Positions 52,376-61,362 are shown, counted from the first letter of the stretch. The stretch is 64,000 bases of DNA from Verrucomicrobiales bacterium (GCA_029213065.1 JARGPH010000028.1:1-64000), one strand, 5' to 3'. Notes: generated from the sequence alone by a model not told the origin. Made by a program: numbers and translations.

Positions 52376-55002
52376 ACGACTTGGATCTGCGCGACGATTC
52401 GCTGGATGGTTTTCATATCGTACGAGGCGAGATAGCCACCGAGGTGCTGGGCGAGACGTTCTTCATTCTGCCCGAGGGCGCTCATCTCTTTGAAGCAGGA
52501 TCTGAGAACGGTGGCGCTGTGGAGCTCGGCGGCCATAGCGAGCCGATCGGCGAGTTCGGCGGGCAAAGCAACCTGAGCGAGATCGAGTGACGCCGGTCGA
52601 GGAGTGTCGGGACTCGGCTCGTCATAGTCGAAACTGACGTCGAGTAAATCCTGCAAACACGCATAGATCCTCTCGGCACAGAATGGTTTCGTTACGAGAG
52701 CATCACACCCGGCATTGAGAAAGCGATCGCGCTCGTGAGAGAGCGCGGAGGCGGAGGTCGCGACTACGGGAATACTGGCACGCTCCGCATACTTGAACAC
52801 GTCGCGGATAGACTCCAAAGTTTCCGCATCCGACAGCAGGAGGTCCATAAACACAATCTGTGGGCGAGAGACACGGACGACCTCGAGTGCCTGGCGGGCG
52901 CTATCGGCCAACACGACATCCACACCGATCTCCGAGAGCATGGTGGAGAGGATCTCCCGATTCGTTGCGATGGGATCGACGACGAGCGCTCGGAGAGTCG
53001 TCCCCGGAGTGAGGGAGCGGATGGCCGGCTTTGCGTTGGCAGGAGCCTCACCCTCGACGGAATCTCTGAGCGAAATGGTAAAGGCGAAAGTCGAGCCGTG
53101 ACCGGGAGCTGATTCCACTTCGAGCCGCCCGCTCATAATTTCAACTTGTCGCCGGGCAATGGCAAGCCCGAGCCCGGTTCCTCCAGTACTGGTCTGGCCT
53201 TTTACCTGTTGGAAAGGATCAAAAATACGCTCGAGGTCGGACTCGCTGATCCCAATCCCGGTGTCGGCCACGACGAACCGCCACTTCCCCTCTCCATCCT
53301 GCGAAACACGCAGCGTGATTGTCCCCGCATCCGTGAACTTGACGGCATTCGAGAGAAGGTTGATCAGCACCTGACGGAGTTTGACCTCGTCACCTCGAAC
53401 CAGGAGAGATGACTTCGACGAAGGGACATCAATGATCAGTCCAAGACATTTTTCTTCGCATGGGTGCTGGAACAGGCGACCGAGATCCGTGACAAGCCCC
53501 TGAAGATCAAACTCGACCGGCTCGATCTCCATCCGTCGGGCATCGATTTTCGCGAGGTCCAGAATCTCATCGATGAGATGGAGAAGGTGTTCACCATTTT
53601 TCGAAATCGTGGTGACAGCGTCGCGATGAAAGGCGTGAAGTCCGTGGTCGCGGGCGAGGATCTCCGAGTAACCGAGAATACCATGCAGAGGCGTCCGGAT
53701 TTCGTGACTCATGTTGGCGAGGAACTCGGATTTCGCCTGGTTTGCGGTCCTTGCCTCGGCTTCCGCTTGTTGGCGCACTCCGACCTCACGCTGGAGTTCG
53801 AGCGCGCGCCGCGTGCTGCTCGACAAGTGGCCGACCAGGATCATCGTCAGGAGGATTCCACACCCGGCCGTAGCCCACACTGGCCCGTAGGCTGATGCAA
53901 CTGGCAGGTCGCCAGACGCGGTGAACTCAAGGTTCCACTCGCGTCCAGCCACACCGATCACTTCGTGCCAGACCGGGCCGCCGGAACGCCGCTCACCAGG
54001 TTGCTCGTAAAGGGTCGAGCCGTCTGAATCCCGGACCGTGAGAATCACGCCGCGGCTGCCCGACTCGGGCAGCGAGAGTCCAATGAGATCACCAATGCGG
54101 AACACAGCGGTGGTAAATCCAACCAGCGCAAGCCTCCGTTCCTCGACCGTCGAACCGGGGTTTTCGTAGAGCGGATGATAAACGACAAAGCCTTGTTGGG
54201 CGCCCGGTTCCTGGGCCAGCCGGATCGGCGCGGTCGCCCGGGGTTCCCCTGTATCCCGGGCACTTTCAAGGGCGCTGCGACGGCGGGGCTCCGAGTTCAC
54301 GTCGAATCCGAGCGCAGCCGCATTTCGCGAGAGGCTTTCCAGAAAATAGACCGGAAAATATTCGAGGCGCTCTCCCGCCGGGACCAGAGATCCGTCCTCT
54401 GCCTCCTCGGTGAACGTGAATTTTTCGAACCCTTCGTCGACGGCGCGTTGCTCCCACGCCGACCTCTCGGAGCCCGGCACCCGCGGATCCCAGGCGAGCG
54501 CCTGGAGTTCCGGCTGACGATCGAGCGCTTGCTTGACGAAGGTTCCGAACTCACCGCGGGTCAACGTGTCCTGTGATTGAAACAATGCGGCCAACGAGTG
54601 AAGCGACTCCATCGAACGAAGAATCTGCGCTCGCATCACCGCAACTCGATCTTCAGCGCGGACACGAACCTCGTCGCGCAAATCCCGCTCCCCCACGTTC
54701 CAAAAATGCCAGGCGATGATCGTCGTCAGGCAGAGGCCTCCGGCGAGGGCCGCATATATCGGCAGCGAGGTCGGGGAACGGGTTGAGGGTGTGGGGGAAA
54801 CGTCGATTCGCGGAAGATCAGCATTCAATGTGCCAAGACTCTCCTGCTGACCCGGCGAAGGCGCTCGAATCGCTGCCTGAACTTTCCTGACGATCCCGTC
54901 TGTATTCAGCTGTGCTTTCTCTGACTGACGGAACATGATTTTCATTTTCTTCGACCACATGGGGAGGACACCCAGTTTGAAAGGAGAGGCGAGCGAGGGC
55001 AT
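52372..55002 (-). CDS. hybrid sensor histidine kinase with CHASE-type periplasmic domain
   Basis: From the Met at 55002 the product has 876 residues. It has two membrane segments (about 90-105 and near 375) around a periplasmic domain of the CHASE type ([31 protein letters not shown]). A HisKA box ([20 protein letters not shown]) and a HATPase ([33 protein letters not shown]) follow. A C-terminal receiver (phospho-acceptor in IVFMDLLL; Lys in VTKPF) and a helical tail complete it. It presumably senses the nitrogen compound or N status and signals to the coupled response regulator. A downstream Met at 54960 is another possible start. It lies 43 bases after the allophanate hydrolase gene. Confidence 0.9.
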   Translation of the reverse strand: MPSLASPFKLGVLPMWSKKMKIMFRQSEKAQLNTDGIVRKVQAAIRAPSPGQQESLGTLNADLPRIDVSPTPSTRSPTSLPIYAALAGGLCLTTIIAWHFWNVGERDLRDEVRVRAEDRVAVMRAQILRSMESLHSLAALFQSQDTLTRGEFGTFVKQALDRQPELQALAWDPRVPGSERSAWEQRAVDEGFEKFTFTEEAEDGSLVPAGERLEYFPVYFLESLSRNAAALGFDVNSEPRRRSALESARDTGEPRATAPIRLAQEPGAQQGFVVYHPLYENPGSTVEERRLALVGFTTAVFRIGDLIGLSLPESGSRGVILTVRDSDGSTLYEQPGERRSGGPVWHEVIGVAGREWNLEFTASGDLPVASAYGPVWATAGCGILLTMILVGHLSSSTRRALELQREVGVRQQAEAEARTANQAKSEFLANMSHEIRTPLHGILGYSEILARDHGLHAFHRDAVTTISKNGEHLLHLIDEILDLAKIDARRMEIEPVEFDLQGLVTDLGRLFQHPCEEKCLGLIIDVPSSKSSLLVRGDEVKLRQVLINLLSNAVKFTDAGTITLRVSQDGEGKWRFVVADTGIGISESDLERIFDPFQQVKGQTSTGGTGLGLAIARRQVEIMSGRLEVESAPGHGSTFAFTISLRDSVEGEAPANAKPAIRSLTPGTTLRALVVDPIATNREILSTMLSEIGVDVVLADSARQALEVVRVSRPQIVFMDLLLSDAETLESIRDVFKYAERASIPVVATSASALSHERDRFLNAGCDALVTKPFCAERIYACLQDLLDVSFDYDEPSPDTPRPASLDLAQVALPAELADRLAMAAELHSATVLRSCFKEMSALGQNEERLAQHLGGYLASYDMKTIQRIVAQIQVV

Positions 55003-55045
55003 GTGATCTCTGTCTCGCAATTTCGCTTTTTCAAAACTTCCGCAG

Positions 55046-56422
55046 TCAGCCCGCCCCTCCGGGCAGGGGTTGAAGGGAGTTCCGCTCACCCATTGCCAGA
55101 TCAATCAGCGCCTTATCGCTATCCCGCGGCGCGATCCATGTCAGCCCGAAAGGCAATCCTGCTTCAGTCTCACCCGCAGGCGCGGCCACCGCACAGAGAT
55201 CCAATAAGTTCATGAAGTTCGTGTAGTAGCCGAGTTGCGAGTTCGGACCAATCGGGTCGGCCTCCATCTCGGCGAGAGTGGGAAATCCGCCCGCCGTCGG
55301 CGTTACGATGGCCGCAATCCCCTCCCAGACGGCTTCACTTTCACGGCGCAGGTCTGCCAGCTGATACATCGCGGCAAAGGCTTCGCAGGCGGTATTCTGA
55401 ATGCCCCCCTCGATGATACTCCGTGTCGCCGGAAAGAAATCAGCGGCGTTCGTCGCCAGGAAATCTTTGAGGACTGTGGTCCGTTCGGAGACCCACGGAC
55501 CTTCGTAAAGGAGACGCGCCGCTTTGAGAAAAGGCTCAAAATCAACTTCGACACAGTCCCAGCCTTTGCTTTGCAAGTCCGACAATGCCTTCTCCCAGGT
55601 TGTCTCGTAACCCGCATCACCGAAGAACATCAGTTGCCCGGGTTTGGGAATACCCAGTTTGCGCGAAGCGGGTCGTGCACGGTCAACCGTAGGGCGGGAG
55701 TAGCTATCCGACGCATCATACCCTTCGGCGATCTGAAGTGTCGTCCGCCCGTCAGCGCCATTCAGTGTAAAAATCGAAACACAGTCCAACGTGCGACAGG
55801 CAGGCACAACGCCGCTGGTACTGAGGCGTCCGCAACTGGGCTTGATGCCCCAGAGTTTGTTAAACATTGCCGGTACCCGACCGGAGCCGGCCGTATCGGT
55901 GCCGAGGGAGAAACTGGCGAGACCTTCGGAGAGCGCTACGGCGGAGCCGGAACTCGAACCGCCGGGCACGCGATCCGGCGCCAGCGGATTGCGCGGCACA
56001 CCGTAGGGCGACCGCACACCAACCAGACCCGTCGCGAATTGATCCAGGTTCGTTTTGCCTAGAGGAATCGCGCCCGCCTCGATCAGTTTTTCTACGACAG
56101 GTGACGAAACTTCGGGCGTGTAGGCATACGCAGGACAAGCCGCCGTTGTCGGGACCCCTGCCAGATCGATATTATCTTTGATCGCGAAAGGGATGCCGTA
56201 GAGAGGAAGAGTCGCAGGCGCAGCGGATTCGAGTTTGAGCAAGTAGGGCTCCAGCTCTTCCAGACTGAGCCGATAAATCCAGATGTCCGGATTGTGGATC
56301 GATTCGGCACGTTTCCACAAGGCCTCACAAAGTTGCCGGGGCGTAAGCTCGTTGTTCTGATAGAGCTTCCTAAGATTTTGAATGTCTAGCGAGAGGTTCA
56401 CAATAAGGGGTAGAGGCGTCAC
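55046..56422 (-). CDS. allophanate hydrolase, amidase domain only
   Basis: With the GTG at 56422 the product has 458 residues. This start has a GGAG five bases upstream; a GTG at 56401 is the alternative. It is an amidase-signature enzyme with the Lys-cisSer-Ser triad Lys82 (FAIKDNID), Ser156 (PGGSSSGS) and Ser180 ([11 protein letters not shown]), spaced exactly as in AtzF (Lys91, Ser165, Ser189 by recall). [29 protein letters not shown] and [13 protein letters not shown] are allophanate hydrolase hallmarks. The C-terminal domain of the 600-residue enzymes, which aids the second decarboxylation/ammonia step, is missing. It would convert allophanate from biuret hydrolysis. Confidence 0.88.
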   Translation of the reverse strand: MTPLPLIVNLSLDIQNLRKLYQNNELTPRQLCEALWKRAESIHNPDIWIYRLSLEELEPYLLKLESAAPATLPLYGIPFAIKDNIDLAGVPTTAACPAYAYTPEVSSPVVEKLIEAGAIPLGKTNLDQFATGLVGVRSPYGVPRNPLAPDRVPGGSSSGSAVALSEGLASFSLGTDTAGSGRVPAMFNKLWGIKPSCGRLSTSGVVPACRTLDCVSIFTLNGADGRTTLQIAEGYDASDSYSRPTVDRARPASRKLGIPKPGQLMFFGDAGYETTWEKALSDLQSKGWDCVEVDFEPFLKAARLLYEGPWVSERTTVLKDFLATNAADFFPATRSIIEGGIQNTACEAFAAMYQLADLRRESEAVWEGIAAIVTPTAGGFPTLAEMEADPIGPNSQLGYYTNFMNLLDLCAVAAPAGETEAGLPFGLTWIAPRDSDKALIDLAMGERNSLQPLPGGAG

Positions 56423-56616
56423 CCGTTCTCCGCCGTTCGGAAGATGTGGCGTCAGGTGATGGTTGGAAATATCGAACGGGAAATGCACATGAAACGAGAA
56501 CCCCGATCGAACGCAAGTTACCGAACTCCTGTGAAGGCGGAGGCAAACGATGTGACGATGGATGAAATGACGGGGGAAAATCGAATCATAGGCGGTGGCG
56601 TGTGGTTGCCATCCCA

Positions 56617-56635
56617 TTCGCTGATTCGATGCCAA
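56617..56635 (-). promoter_or_regulatory. sigma54 promoter of the allophanate hydrolase-kinase-regulator operon
   Basis: On the minus strand TTGGCATCGAATCAGCGAA has the -24 GG and -12 GC ten bases apart, 17 of 19 positions identical to the element at 50765-50783. The transcript would carry a leader of about 190 bases before the GTG at 56422. Confidence 0.72.
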
Positions 56636-56710
56636 ACCAATCAAATTTCCCTAAGTCTCCCAGTATGAGCGGGTCACTGGATATCCCAGTACGGGTAGCC
56701 CACTCTCGGT

Positions 56711-56751
56711 ATCTGTTCCATCTGTTGCAGTGCGCAACAGATGGAACAGAT
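56711..56751. promoter_or_regulatory. perfect 18-bp inverted repeat, candidate activator site
   Basis: The arms ATCTGTTCCATCTGTTGC (56711-56728) and its exact complement (56734-56751) flank a 5-base loop. The shared 16-base core starts 78 bases upstream of the sigma54 promoter, versus 77 for the biuret operon. No T-tract follows, so a terminator is less likely than a protein-binding site. Confidence 0.7.
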
Positions 56752-57179
56752 AAGAGGAGCAGATCTAAGTGGCGCTACAAGAAACAGAAAGATCGATGAA
56801 AGCCGGGAGAAATCTCCTCCCGTGATTTTATGCGTCAATAGCTCCAATCGACTGACCTTCTCCTCCTTATAAAGGTAGACCACCCGACCGAGCCCCACGG
56901 GACTCAGAACGGACCTTGTCGGGTACAAGTTCGCGCTCATCCTGTAGGCGAGACACTTTCTCCAGTTCCAGTGCTCTCTTCGCTTCATTTCATTCCGGCT
57001 ATCTCGCTCCGCTCGGTTCGGTATCCGAACGGTCCGAAGTATCGTCCGGAGAATTCATGACTGATGGGAACCGCCCGGTGCAATCGACGCAGGAGATAGT
57101 TGCCGCAAGGCACCGCGCGGCGGCACGTGAGGAACGAACGCCGTCAAACCCGAAGCCGGGTGGTGTGGGGGGAGCGGGT
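56752..57179. other. intergenic region with repeat fragments
   Basis: No supported gene lies here; open frames on both strands have no recognisable content. The stretch holds the repeat at 56924-56952 and a stem-rich element near 57127-57191. Confidence 0.5.
56924..56952. repeat. short repeat shared with 46153-46181
   Basis: The 29 bases beginning TACAAGTTCGCG and ending CTGTAGGCGAG match 22 of 29 positions at 46153-46181, on the other side of the biuret cluster. Confidence 0.5.
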
Positions 57180-57191
57180 TCAATCCCCGTT
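57127..57191. repeat. attC-like stem structure after the first cassette gene
   Basis: Two nested stems occur: AGGAAC/GTTCCT-type outer arms and CAAACCCG versus CGGGTT inner arms, separated by unpaired spacers. This two-box layout resembles an attC site. It adjoins the stop of the minus-strand gene at 57180. The core bases are not canonical. Confidence 0.3.
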
Positions 57192-57695
57192 CCTACCCGA
57201 TTCGGTCCGGTTTTCAAGAAAGCGCTCCGGATTCTTCAAGACAAATTCGCGCAAGAGCCCGGATTCAAGGCCACCACCAAGCTCTTCGAGCGCTTCACCG
57301 ATTTCGTGAAATCTATCGGCTTCTTTACCCTGCCAACTGAACGGATCGGCATCACATCCGTAGTTCGGTAGATTGTAATCGTATCCAGGATGAGCACCAA
57401 AAAACAACTCGACTGATTCTTCAATCAACTCGGCTGTCGAATTCGCACCGACTTCCCGCAGTAGCGAAATCATTCCAATCCATGAGTCCCTGTTGTAAAT
57501 CTGATGAAAAAGATCAAACCAACCACCACTGTCAAGGCGGGTAGGCATCCACTCCAAATCCCAAAACGTCTGCAGATCTCGGGAGATCCCTTCTTCCTTG
57601 GATAGTTCATAGATTGCGTCTCCCAACTCGTAACAGAATTTCTTGGGATCTTCGATCTCCTGAACTCGGCCTAGAGACTTTTCTGGAGCTGGCAT
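57180..57695 (-). CDS. DMP19/DUF4375-like protein, cassette-borne
   Basis: The 171-residue soluble acidic protein has the DUF4375 (DMP19) pattern: an N-terminal helical part, a WFDLFHQIYNRDSW segment, then helices (MISLLREVGANSTAELIEESVELF). This family occurs in many bacteria, and some members inhibit nucleases or act as immunity-like proteins. Its role here is unknown. The last residues read through stem-rich repeat DNA, so the C terminus may be altered. An attC-like repeat lies directly upstream (57705-57818). Confidence 0.6.
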   Translation of the reverse strand: MPAPEKSLGRVQEIEDPKKFCYELGDAIYELSKEEGISRDLQTFWDLEWMPTRLDSGGWFDLFHQIYNRDSWIGMISLLREVGANSTAELIEESVELFFGAHPGYDYNLPNYGCDADPFSWQGKEADRFHEIGEALEELGGGLESGLLREFVLKNPERFLENRTESGRNGD

Positions 57696-57704
57696 TTCGT
57701 TTGA

Positions 57705-57818
57705 GGCATGACAGCCCGATCCGGGGGCCCGGCCTCGATCGGAGGATAGGGATTCGAATCAGGGAAGTCAATCAACTCGCTGCGGGATCGGGCTTGGCCA
57801 TCGCCGGCTTGTTCTGCC
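57705..57818 (-). repeat. attC-like repeat
   Basis: Complementary arms AGCCCGATCC and GGATCGGGCT lie near the two ends. The inner part (GATTCGAATCAGGGAAGTCA followed by ATCAACTCGC, plus strand) is nearly identical to that at 58182-58307. One end reads GTTCTGCC; the other core box is degenerate. It separates two minus-strand genes. Confidence 0.65.
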
Positions 57819-57835
57819 CGTCTGGGTTTGCGGGC

Positions 57836-58165
57836 TCATTCGCTCAGTTCCCTCTCAACGTAATCATCGAGCAACTGCCTGACATCCTCGTCAGTGGCGT
57901 AGTATTCGTCGGTGAGTTCTCCTGATCGTGAGCGATCTGAATCAATTGCCCTCCTGACTGCCTCAATCCCGCCTTCATCGTAATGGGGCTTGAGCCATGC
58001 GAGCAGACGCTCGATCACCTCTCGCGATTTCGTCGCACCAATCTCATTAAGTCCATCAGAGAACTTGAGATACTGATCCCAGTCACCGAAATAGAAGCCA
58101 TCAGTGATCCCTGCCGAGAAAATCTTCGAATGCAGGTCAAGAATGTCGTCAGGATTGCAATTCAT
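57836..58165 (-). CDS. DUF4375-like protein, cassette-borne
   Basis: I use the Met at 58165 (109 residues), because the alternative GTG at 58186 lies inside the attC-like repeat. The protein resembles its neighbour at 57180. It has ITDGFYFGDWDQYLKFSDGLNEIGATKSREVIERLLAWL, matching the DMP19/DUF4375 helical core, and an acidic tail. The function is unknown. It is flanked on both sides by attC-like repeats, which is the layout of an integron cassette. Confidence 0.62.
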   Translation of the reverse strand: MNCNPDDILDLHSKIFSAGITDGFYFGDWDQYLKFSDGLNEIGATKSREVIERLLAWLKPHYDEGGIEAVRRAIDSDRSRSGELTDEYYATDEDVRQLLDDYVERELSE

Positions 58166-58181
58166 CGCGATTCGTTTTCCA

Positions 58182-58307
58182 GGCACAACGTCCGAGTCAT
58201 CGTAGCCTGATCTGAGGGCGATGTCTCGATGACAGGATATGGATTTGAATCAGGTAAGTCAATCAACTCGCAACGTGATCAGGCTTACGATCGACGCCTT
58301 GTTAGCC
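58182..58307 (-). repeat. attC-like recombination site, best copy
   Basis: The element is 126 bp long. On the minus strand it starts GGCTAACAAGGCGTC and ends GGACGTTGTGCC. The arms GTAAGCCTGATC and GATCAGGCTAC are complementary, and a spacer of about 70 bases separates them. Terminal AAC and GTT triplets, paired R and L boxes and VCR-like length are the features of an attC site. Confidence 0.72.
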
Positions 58308-58589
58308 TTATAGTTCGCTCTCGACCATAAAGTCTAGGACTTCGAGCGTGTCTTCAGGATCGTCGAACTCGCCGTTCACAATCTCGTTTTCTTTGATCGT
58401 CACCATGAGCCTTTGCGAATCCTCCTGCTCCGAGAGGAATTCATCATCTCGAGACCCTATAATAATCGTCTCTGCTTCCTCCTCAGAAAGCTCACGAATG
58501 TAGATCTTAATTCCTCGTGAGGTTGTGTGCTTCAGCTCGAAGTGTTTCGAGGATTCGATATCAGATGCGTTTTCAGGAACAAAATTCAT
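58308..58589 (-). CDS. small acidic hypothetical protein, cassette-borne
   Basis: The 93-residue, very acidic protein (rich in Glu, Asp and Ser) has no recognised domain. A short beta-rich stretch (RGIKIYIREL, RLMVTIKENEI) suggests a compact fold. Its stop codon directly abuts the attC-like site at 58182-58307, and a second attC-like hairpin lies just upstream of its start. It is probably a gene cassette. Confidence 0.55.
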   Translation of the reverse strand: MNFVPENASDIESSKHFELKHTTSRGIKIYIRELSEEEAETIIIGSRDDEFLSEQEDSQRLMVTIKENEIVNGEFDDPEDTLEVLDFMVESEL

Positions 58590-58620
58590 AATCTTCTACG
58601 CAAGACGCTCTGGTTTTTTA

Positions 58621-58670
58621 GGCTAACGATCAAGAGGTGGCAGGCGAAGCCTTGCCACCCTCGCCTAGTT
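58621..58670 (-). repeat. short attC-like hairpin
   Basis: GGCTAAC at 58621-58627 is followed by a stem GGTGGCAGGC/GCCTTGCCACC with a 3-base loop. On the minus strand the end reads GTTAGCC, a fair match to the GTTRRRY core. It overlaps the stop of the next gene. Confidence 0.5.
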
Positions 58671-59318
58671 CTCTCTCTTTTCTGCGGGCGCTGCCTTCGA
58701 CTCGAGTGGGTCGATTGTAAGTTCCACAATGTGGTTTAACGGATCCTCACCTTGGAAACCCGGTTCAGGTAGCATCTTTATATTGTAAACAAAGGTTCCC
58801 CGATTTGTCCATTCGACAAAACTTGAAGAACTCAGATTGACTGATTTTTGATGGATCAATGTTTCATGCTTCGGGCTAGGATAGCCAGTCATCTCCTGAT
58901 AGCTTGGAAAATCCTGTTCTACGAAAACTCCCCTATCGTTAAGTACCATTACAGAGCATGACGACGGAGAATGAACATTCCACATGATTGCGACCGCCTC
59001 GCTATTCGGCGACCAGCTTACTGTGACGGAATCATTCTGAAGATCTTTGGTCGGAGGATCACTGTAAAGGCATTCAGTGAAACCAATGTCAACAAGGTAG
59101 AACTCTTTCCCTTCATCCTCAACGTAGTAAGATTTTCCTCCGATTAAATAAGAGGTCTCGTGGTCTTTCACGACAATCCCAGAACGAGTGCCTGAGAGAA
59201 ATGCCTCGAACTTCCCATTTGGTGAAAGCCCGCCCTCGAGTTTCACTAAGAGGGGTTCCGCACTTTGGCAGGTGACCGTCAATGCGATCGTCAGAAGACA
59301 GTAGGTTAGAAGATTCAT
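58665..59318 (-). CDS. hypothetical secreted protein, cassette-borne
   Basis: The 217-residue protein has a signal peptide (about 1-19, ending CQSAEP) and a strand-rich mature part (LSPNGKFEAFLSG; VSWSPNSEAVAIMWNVHS; VMVLNDRGVFVEQDF) that resembles a few beta-propeller blades. No family is assigned. It is the first gene of the cassette-like array. Base composition is visibly more AT-rich than the neighbouring recN gene, which fits acquisition from elsewhere. Confidence 0.6.
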   Translation of the reverse strand: MNLLTYCLLTIALTVTCQSAEPLLVKLEGGLSPNGKFEAFLSGTRSGIVVKDHETSYLIGGKSYYVEDEGKEFYLVDIGFTECLYSDPPTKDLQNDSVTVSWSPNSEAVAIMWNVHSPSSCSVMVLNDRGVFVEQDFPSYQEMTGYPSPKHETLIHQKSVNLSSSSFVEWTNRGTFVYNIKMLPEPGFQGEDPLNHIVELTIDPLESKAAPAEKREN

Positions 59319-59346
59319 CTTTGAGAGAACAGTATAATCTACCGCC

Positions 59347-59399
59347 GTCGCTTTTGCCCCTAAACTGGCGACTGTCGCCAGTTTAGGGGCAAAAGCGAC
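59347..59399. repeat. 53-bp perfect palindrome
   Basis: Two 26-base arms (start GTCGCTTTTGCCCC, end GGGGCAAAAGCGAC) are exact complements around a single central T. It sits between recN and the cassette-like genes at the array's upstream end. It could form a cruciform, act as a terminator or be a mobile-element end. Confidence 0.85.
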
Positions 59400-59670
59400 A
59401 TCGAAGTGTAGAGCTCCGCGGCGGGTGTTTGTTCGCGATGCTAACGCAAAGGGAAAACCCGTAAAAGAAGTTTTTGTTAGTTTATCGAAATGGTTATTTT
59501 GAGAGCTGATAAGCTCAAATTTGCCTCGGATATATTATAGGCAGTTTATAAAATCAAAGTTATGAGTCTTCTTGAAAGGGGATGGGCTTTGAACCTCCCG
59601 TGGAGCGAGATGGATACATGGAAGACAAGTTTTTGCGTCTCTTGCGCCTTTTTGCGGCCAATAATTCTCT
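59400..59670. other. AT-rich intergenic region after recN
   Basis: No gene is supported here. A small hairpin GAGCTGATAAGCTC (59504-59517) is the only structure seen. The stretch near 59450-59570 is markedly AT-rich. Confidence 0.45.
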
Positions 59671-61314
59671 TCACGCCATCGCGATCATCTTCGTCGCGAG
59701 AGCGAGAGTTTCCGGCCCGATGCCGCCTAACATGCGTGCTAACTCTTTCCTCCGTTTCTCGCCGGTGATGGGTTCGAGAGAGGAATTCGTCATTTGGTTT
59801 TTGACGACTTTGGTGACGAGGAAGTGCTTGTGGGCGAGGGAGGCAACCTGGGGCATGTGGGTGATCGCGACGACCTGATGGCGCTCTCCGAGGTAGGCCA
59901 TTTTCTTGCCGACAGCTCCGGCGATCTCGCCTCCGACGTTGGCGTCGATTTCGTCGAAGACCATGAGGGGGATTTGATCCTGGTCGGCGAGGGCGCTCTT
60001 CACCGCGAGCATGACGCGGGACATTTCACCGCTCGAGGCAATGACGCGGAGCGGCTTGAGCGGTTCGCCGGGGTTGGGTCCGAAGAGGAAGTCGACCGAT
60101 TCGCTCCCGCGCGGGCCGAACTCGTCGAGTTCTTCGAACTGAATTTCGAAGACGGACTGATTGAAGCCGAGATCGCTGAGATGAGCGGCGATTTCTCTCG
60201 CGAGAGCGGGGGCGGCTTTTTCGCGCTTTTTGGTGAGGCGCTTCGCGGCTGTCCGGAGCGATTTTTCGGTGGACTGGATCTCGGCGAGGAGGCGTTCCAT
60301 TTCCTCGTCGCGTCCATCGACGGTGTTGAGGCGTTTGCGGGCGGTGACTTCGTACGCGAGGACGTCTTCGACGGTTTGTCCGTATTTTCGTTTCAGGGTT
60401 TCGACTTCGTCGATGCGCCGTTCGATCTGAGCCATTTCGGCGGGATCAATGTCGAGCTCGTCGCGGTAGTCGCGGAGGGTGCTTTCGAGTTCTTCAATCT
60501 CGACGCGTGCGGATTCGAATCCGGAGACGCGTTCGCTGATCGCGGGATCAAAGCGCTCGAGCTCGCGAATGCATCGTTGGGCGTTGGTGAGGTTGGCGAC
60601 GGCGGCGCTGATGAGGTCGACGCTTTGATTGGCGTTCTCGACGAGGCGGTTGCTGTTGAGGCTTTGCCGGTAGCGCTGTTCGAGATCGGCGATTTCCTCG
60701 CGGTCGAGCGAGGCGCTGGAGATTTCCTCGACCTGAAAGCGAAGCAAATCGATTTCCTGATCGCTGACCTGGCGGGTGTTTTCAAACTCGGCGAGGGCGC
60801 TGGTGGCGTTGTGCCAGGCCCGGTAGTTTTTCCGGTAGGCCTCGTATTCGGTAGCGGCGCGGGCGTAGGCGTCGAGCATCGCGAGCTGTCTTTCCTGCGA
60901 GAGGAGGGACTGGTGCTCGTGCGGTCCGTGGAGATCGACGAGGAGTCCACCGAGTGATTTGAGGACCGAGAGGGTGCAGGGGGAGCAATTGACGAACTGC
61001 TTGTTGCCGCTCCCGAAGACTCGCTTCACGACCAGTGAATTCCCTTCGCAGGATTCGAGACCGGATTCGGCGAGGAGGGCGTTGACCTGATCGAGGTTGC
61101 CGGAGAGCTCGAAGATGGCTTCGACGCTGCAGCTGGTTTCGTCGGTTCGGAGAAGGTCGTGGTTGGCGCGTTCCCCGAGGATGAGTTTGAGCGCGCCGAC
61201 GATCATGGATTTGCCGGCTCCTGTCGTTCCGGTGACTCCAATGAGGCCGGAACCCAGTTCCCAGGTCAAATCATCCACCAGCGCGAGATTCTTGATTTTC
61301 AGTACCGAGAGCAT
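59671..61314 (-). CDS. recN: DNA repair protein RecN
   Basis: The 547-residue SMC-like ATPase has the N-terminal half of the nucleotide site (IKNLALVDDLTWELGSGLIGVTG; Walker A GTTGAGKS at 29-36). A long coiled coil (about 150-370) follows, then the C-terminal half (ASSGEMSRVMLAVKSAL signature; VFDEIDANVGG Walker B; AITHMPQVASLA). RecN acts in the cytoplasm in double-strand break repair and holds DNA ends together. Length and motif order are normal. It is transcribed divergently from the MBL hydrolase gene. Confidence 0.96.
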   Translation of the reverse strand: MLSVLKIKNLALVDDLTWELGSGLIGVTGTTGAGKSMIVGALKLILGERANHDLLRTDETSCSVEAIFELSGNLDQVNALLAESGLESCEGNSLVVKRVFGSGNKQFVNCSPCTLSVLKSLGGLLVDLHGPHEHQSLLSQERQLAMLDAYARAATEYEAYRKNYRAWHNATSALAEFENTRQVSDQEIDLLRFQVEEISSASLDREEIADLEQRYRQSLNSNRLVENANQSVDLISAAVANLTNAQRCIRELERFDPAISERVSGFESARVEIEELESTLRDYRDELDIDPAEMAQIERRIDEVETLKRKYGQTVEDVLAYEVTARKRLNTVDGRDEEMERLLAEIQSTEKSLRTAAKRLTKKREKAAPALAREIAAHLSDLGFNQSVFEIQFEELDEFGPRGSESVDFLFGPNPGEPLKPLRVIASSGEMSRVMLAVKSALADQDQIPLMVFDEIDANVGGEIAGAVGKKMAYLGERHQVVAITHMPQVASLAHKHFLVTKVVKNQMTNSSLEPITGEKRRKELARMLGGIGPETLALATKMIAMA

Positions 61315-61362
61315 TAGGTGAGAGATATTTTCATTACTTTCTCATAACTGTTCAAATTAGCA

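Noticed and set aside
57174-57190. tRNA-like T-arm (GCGGG, loop TTCAATC, CCCGT)
   Set aside because: The following bases would need a GGTAGGA acceptor strand upstream, which is absent, and no D or anticodon arm fits. It is better explained as part of a stem-forming repeat.
59794-60957. 387-codon plus-strand open frame
   Set aside because: It is antisense to the coiled-coil part of recN. Its Glu/Asp/Phe/Gly-rich translation mirrors the coiled coil and shows no family.
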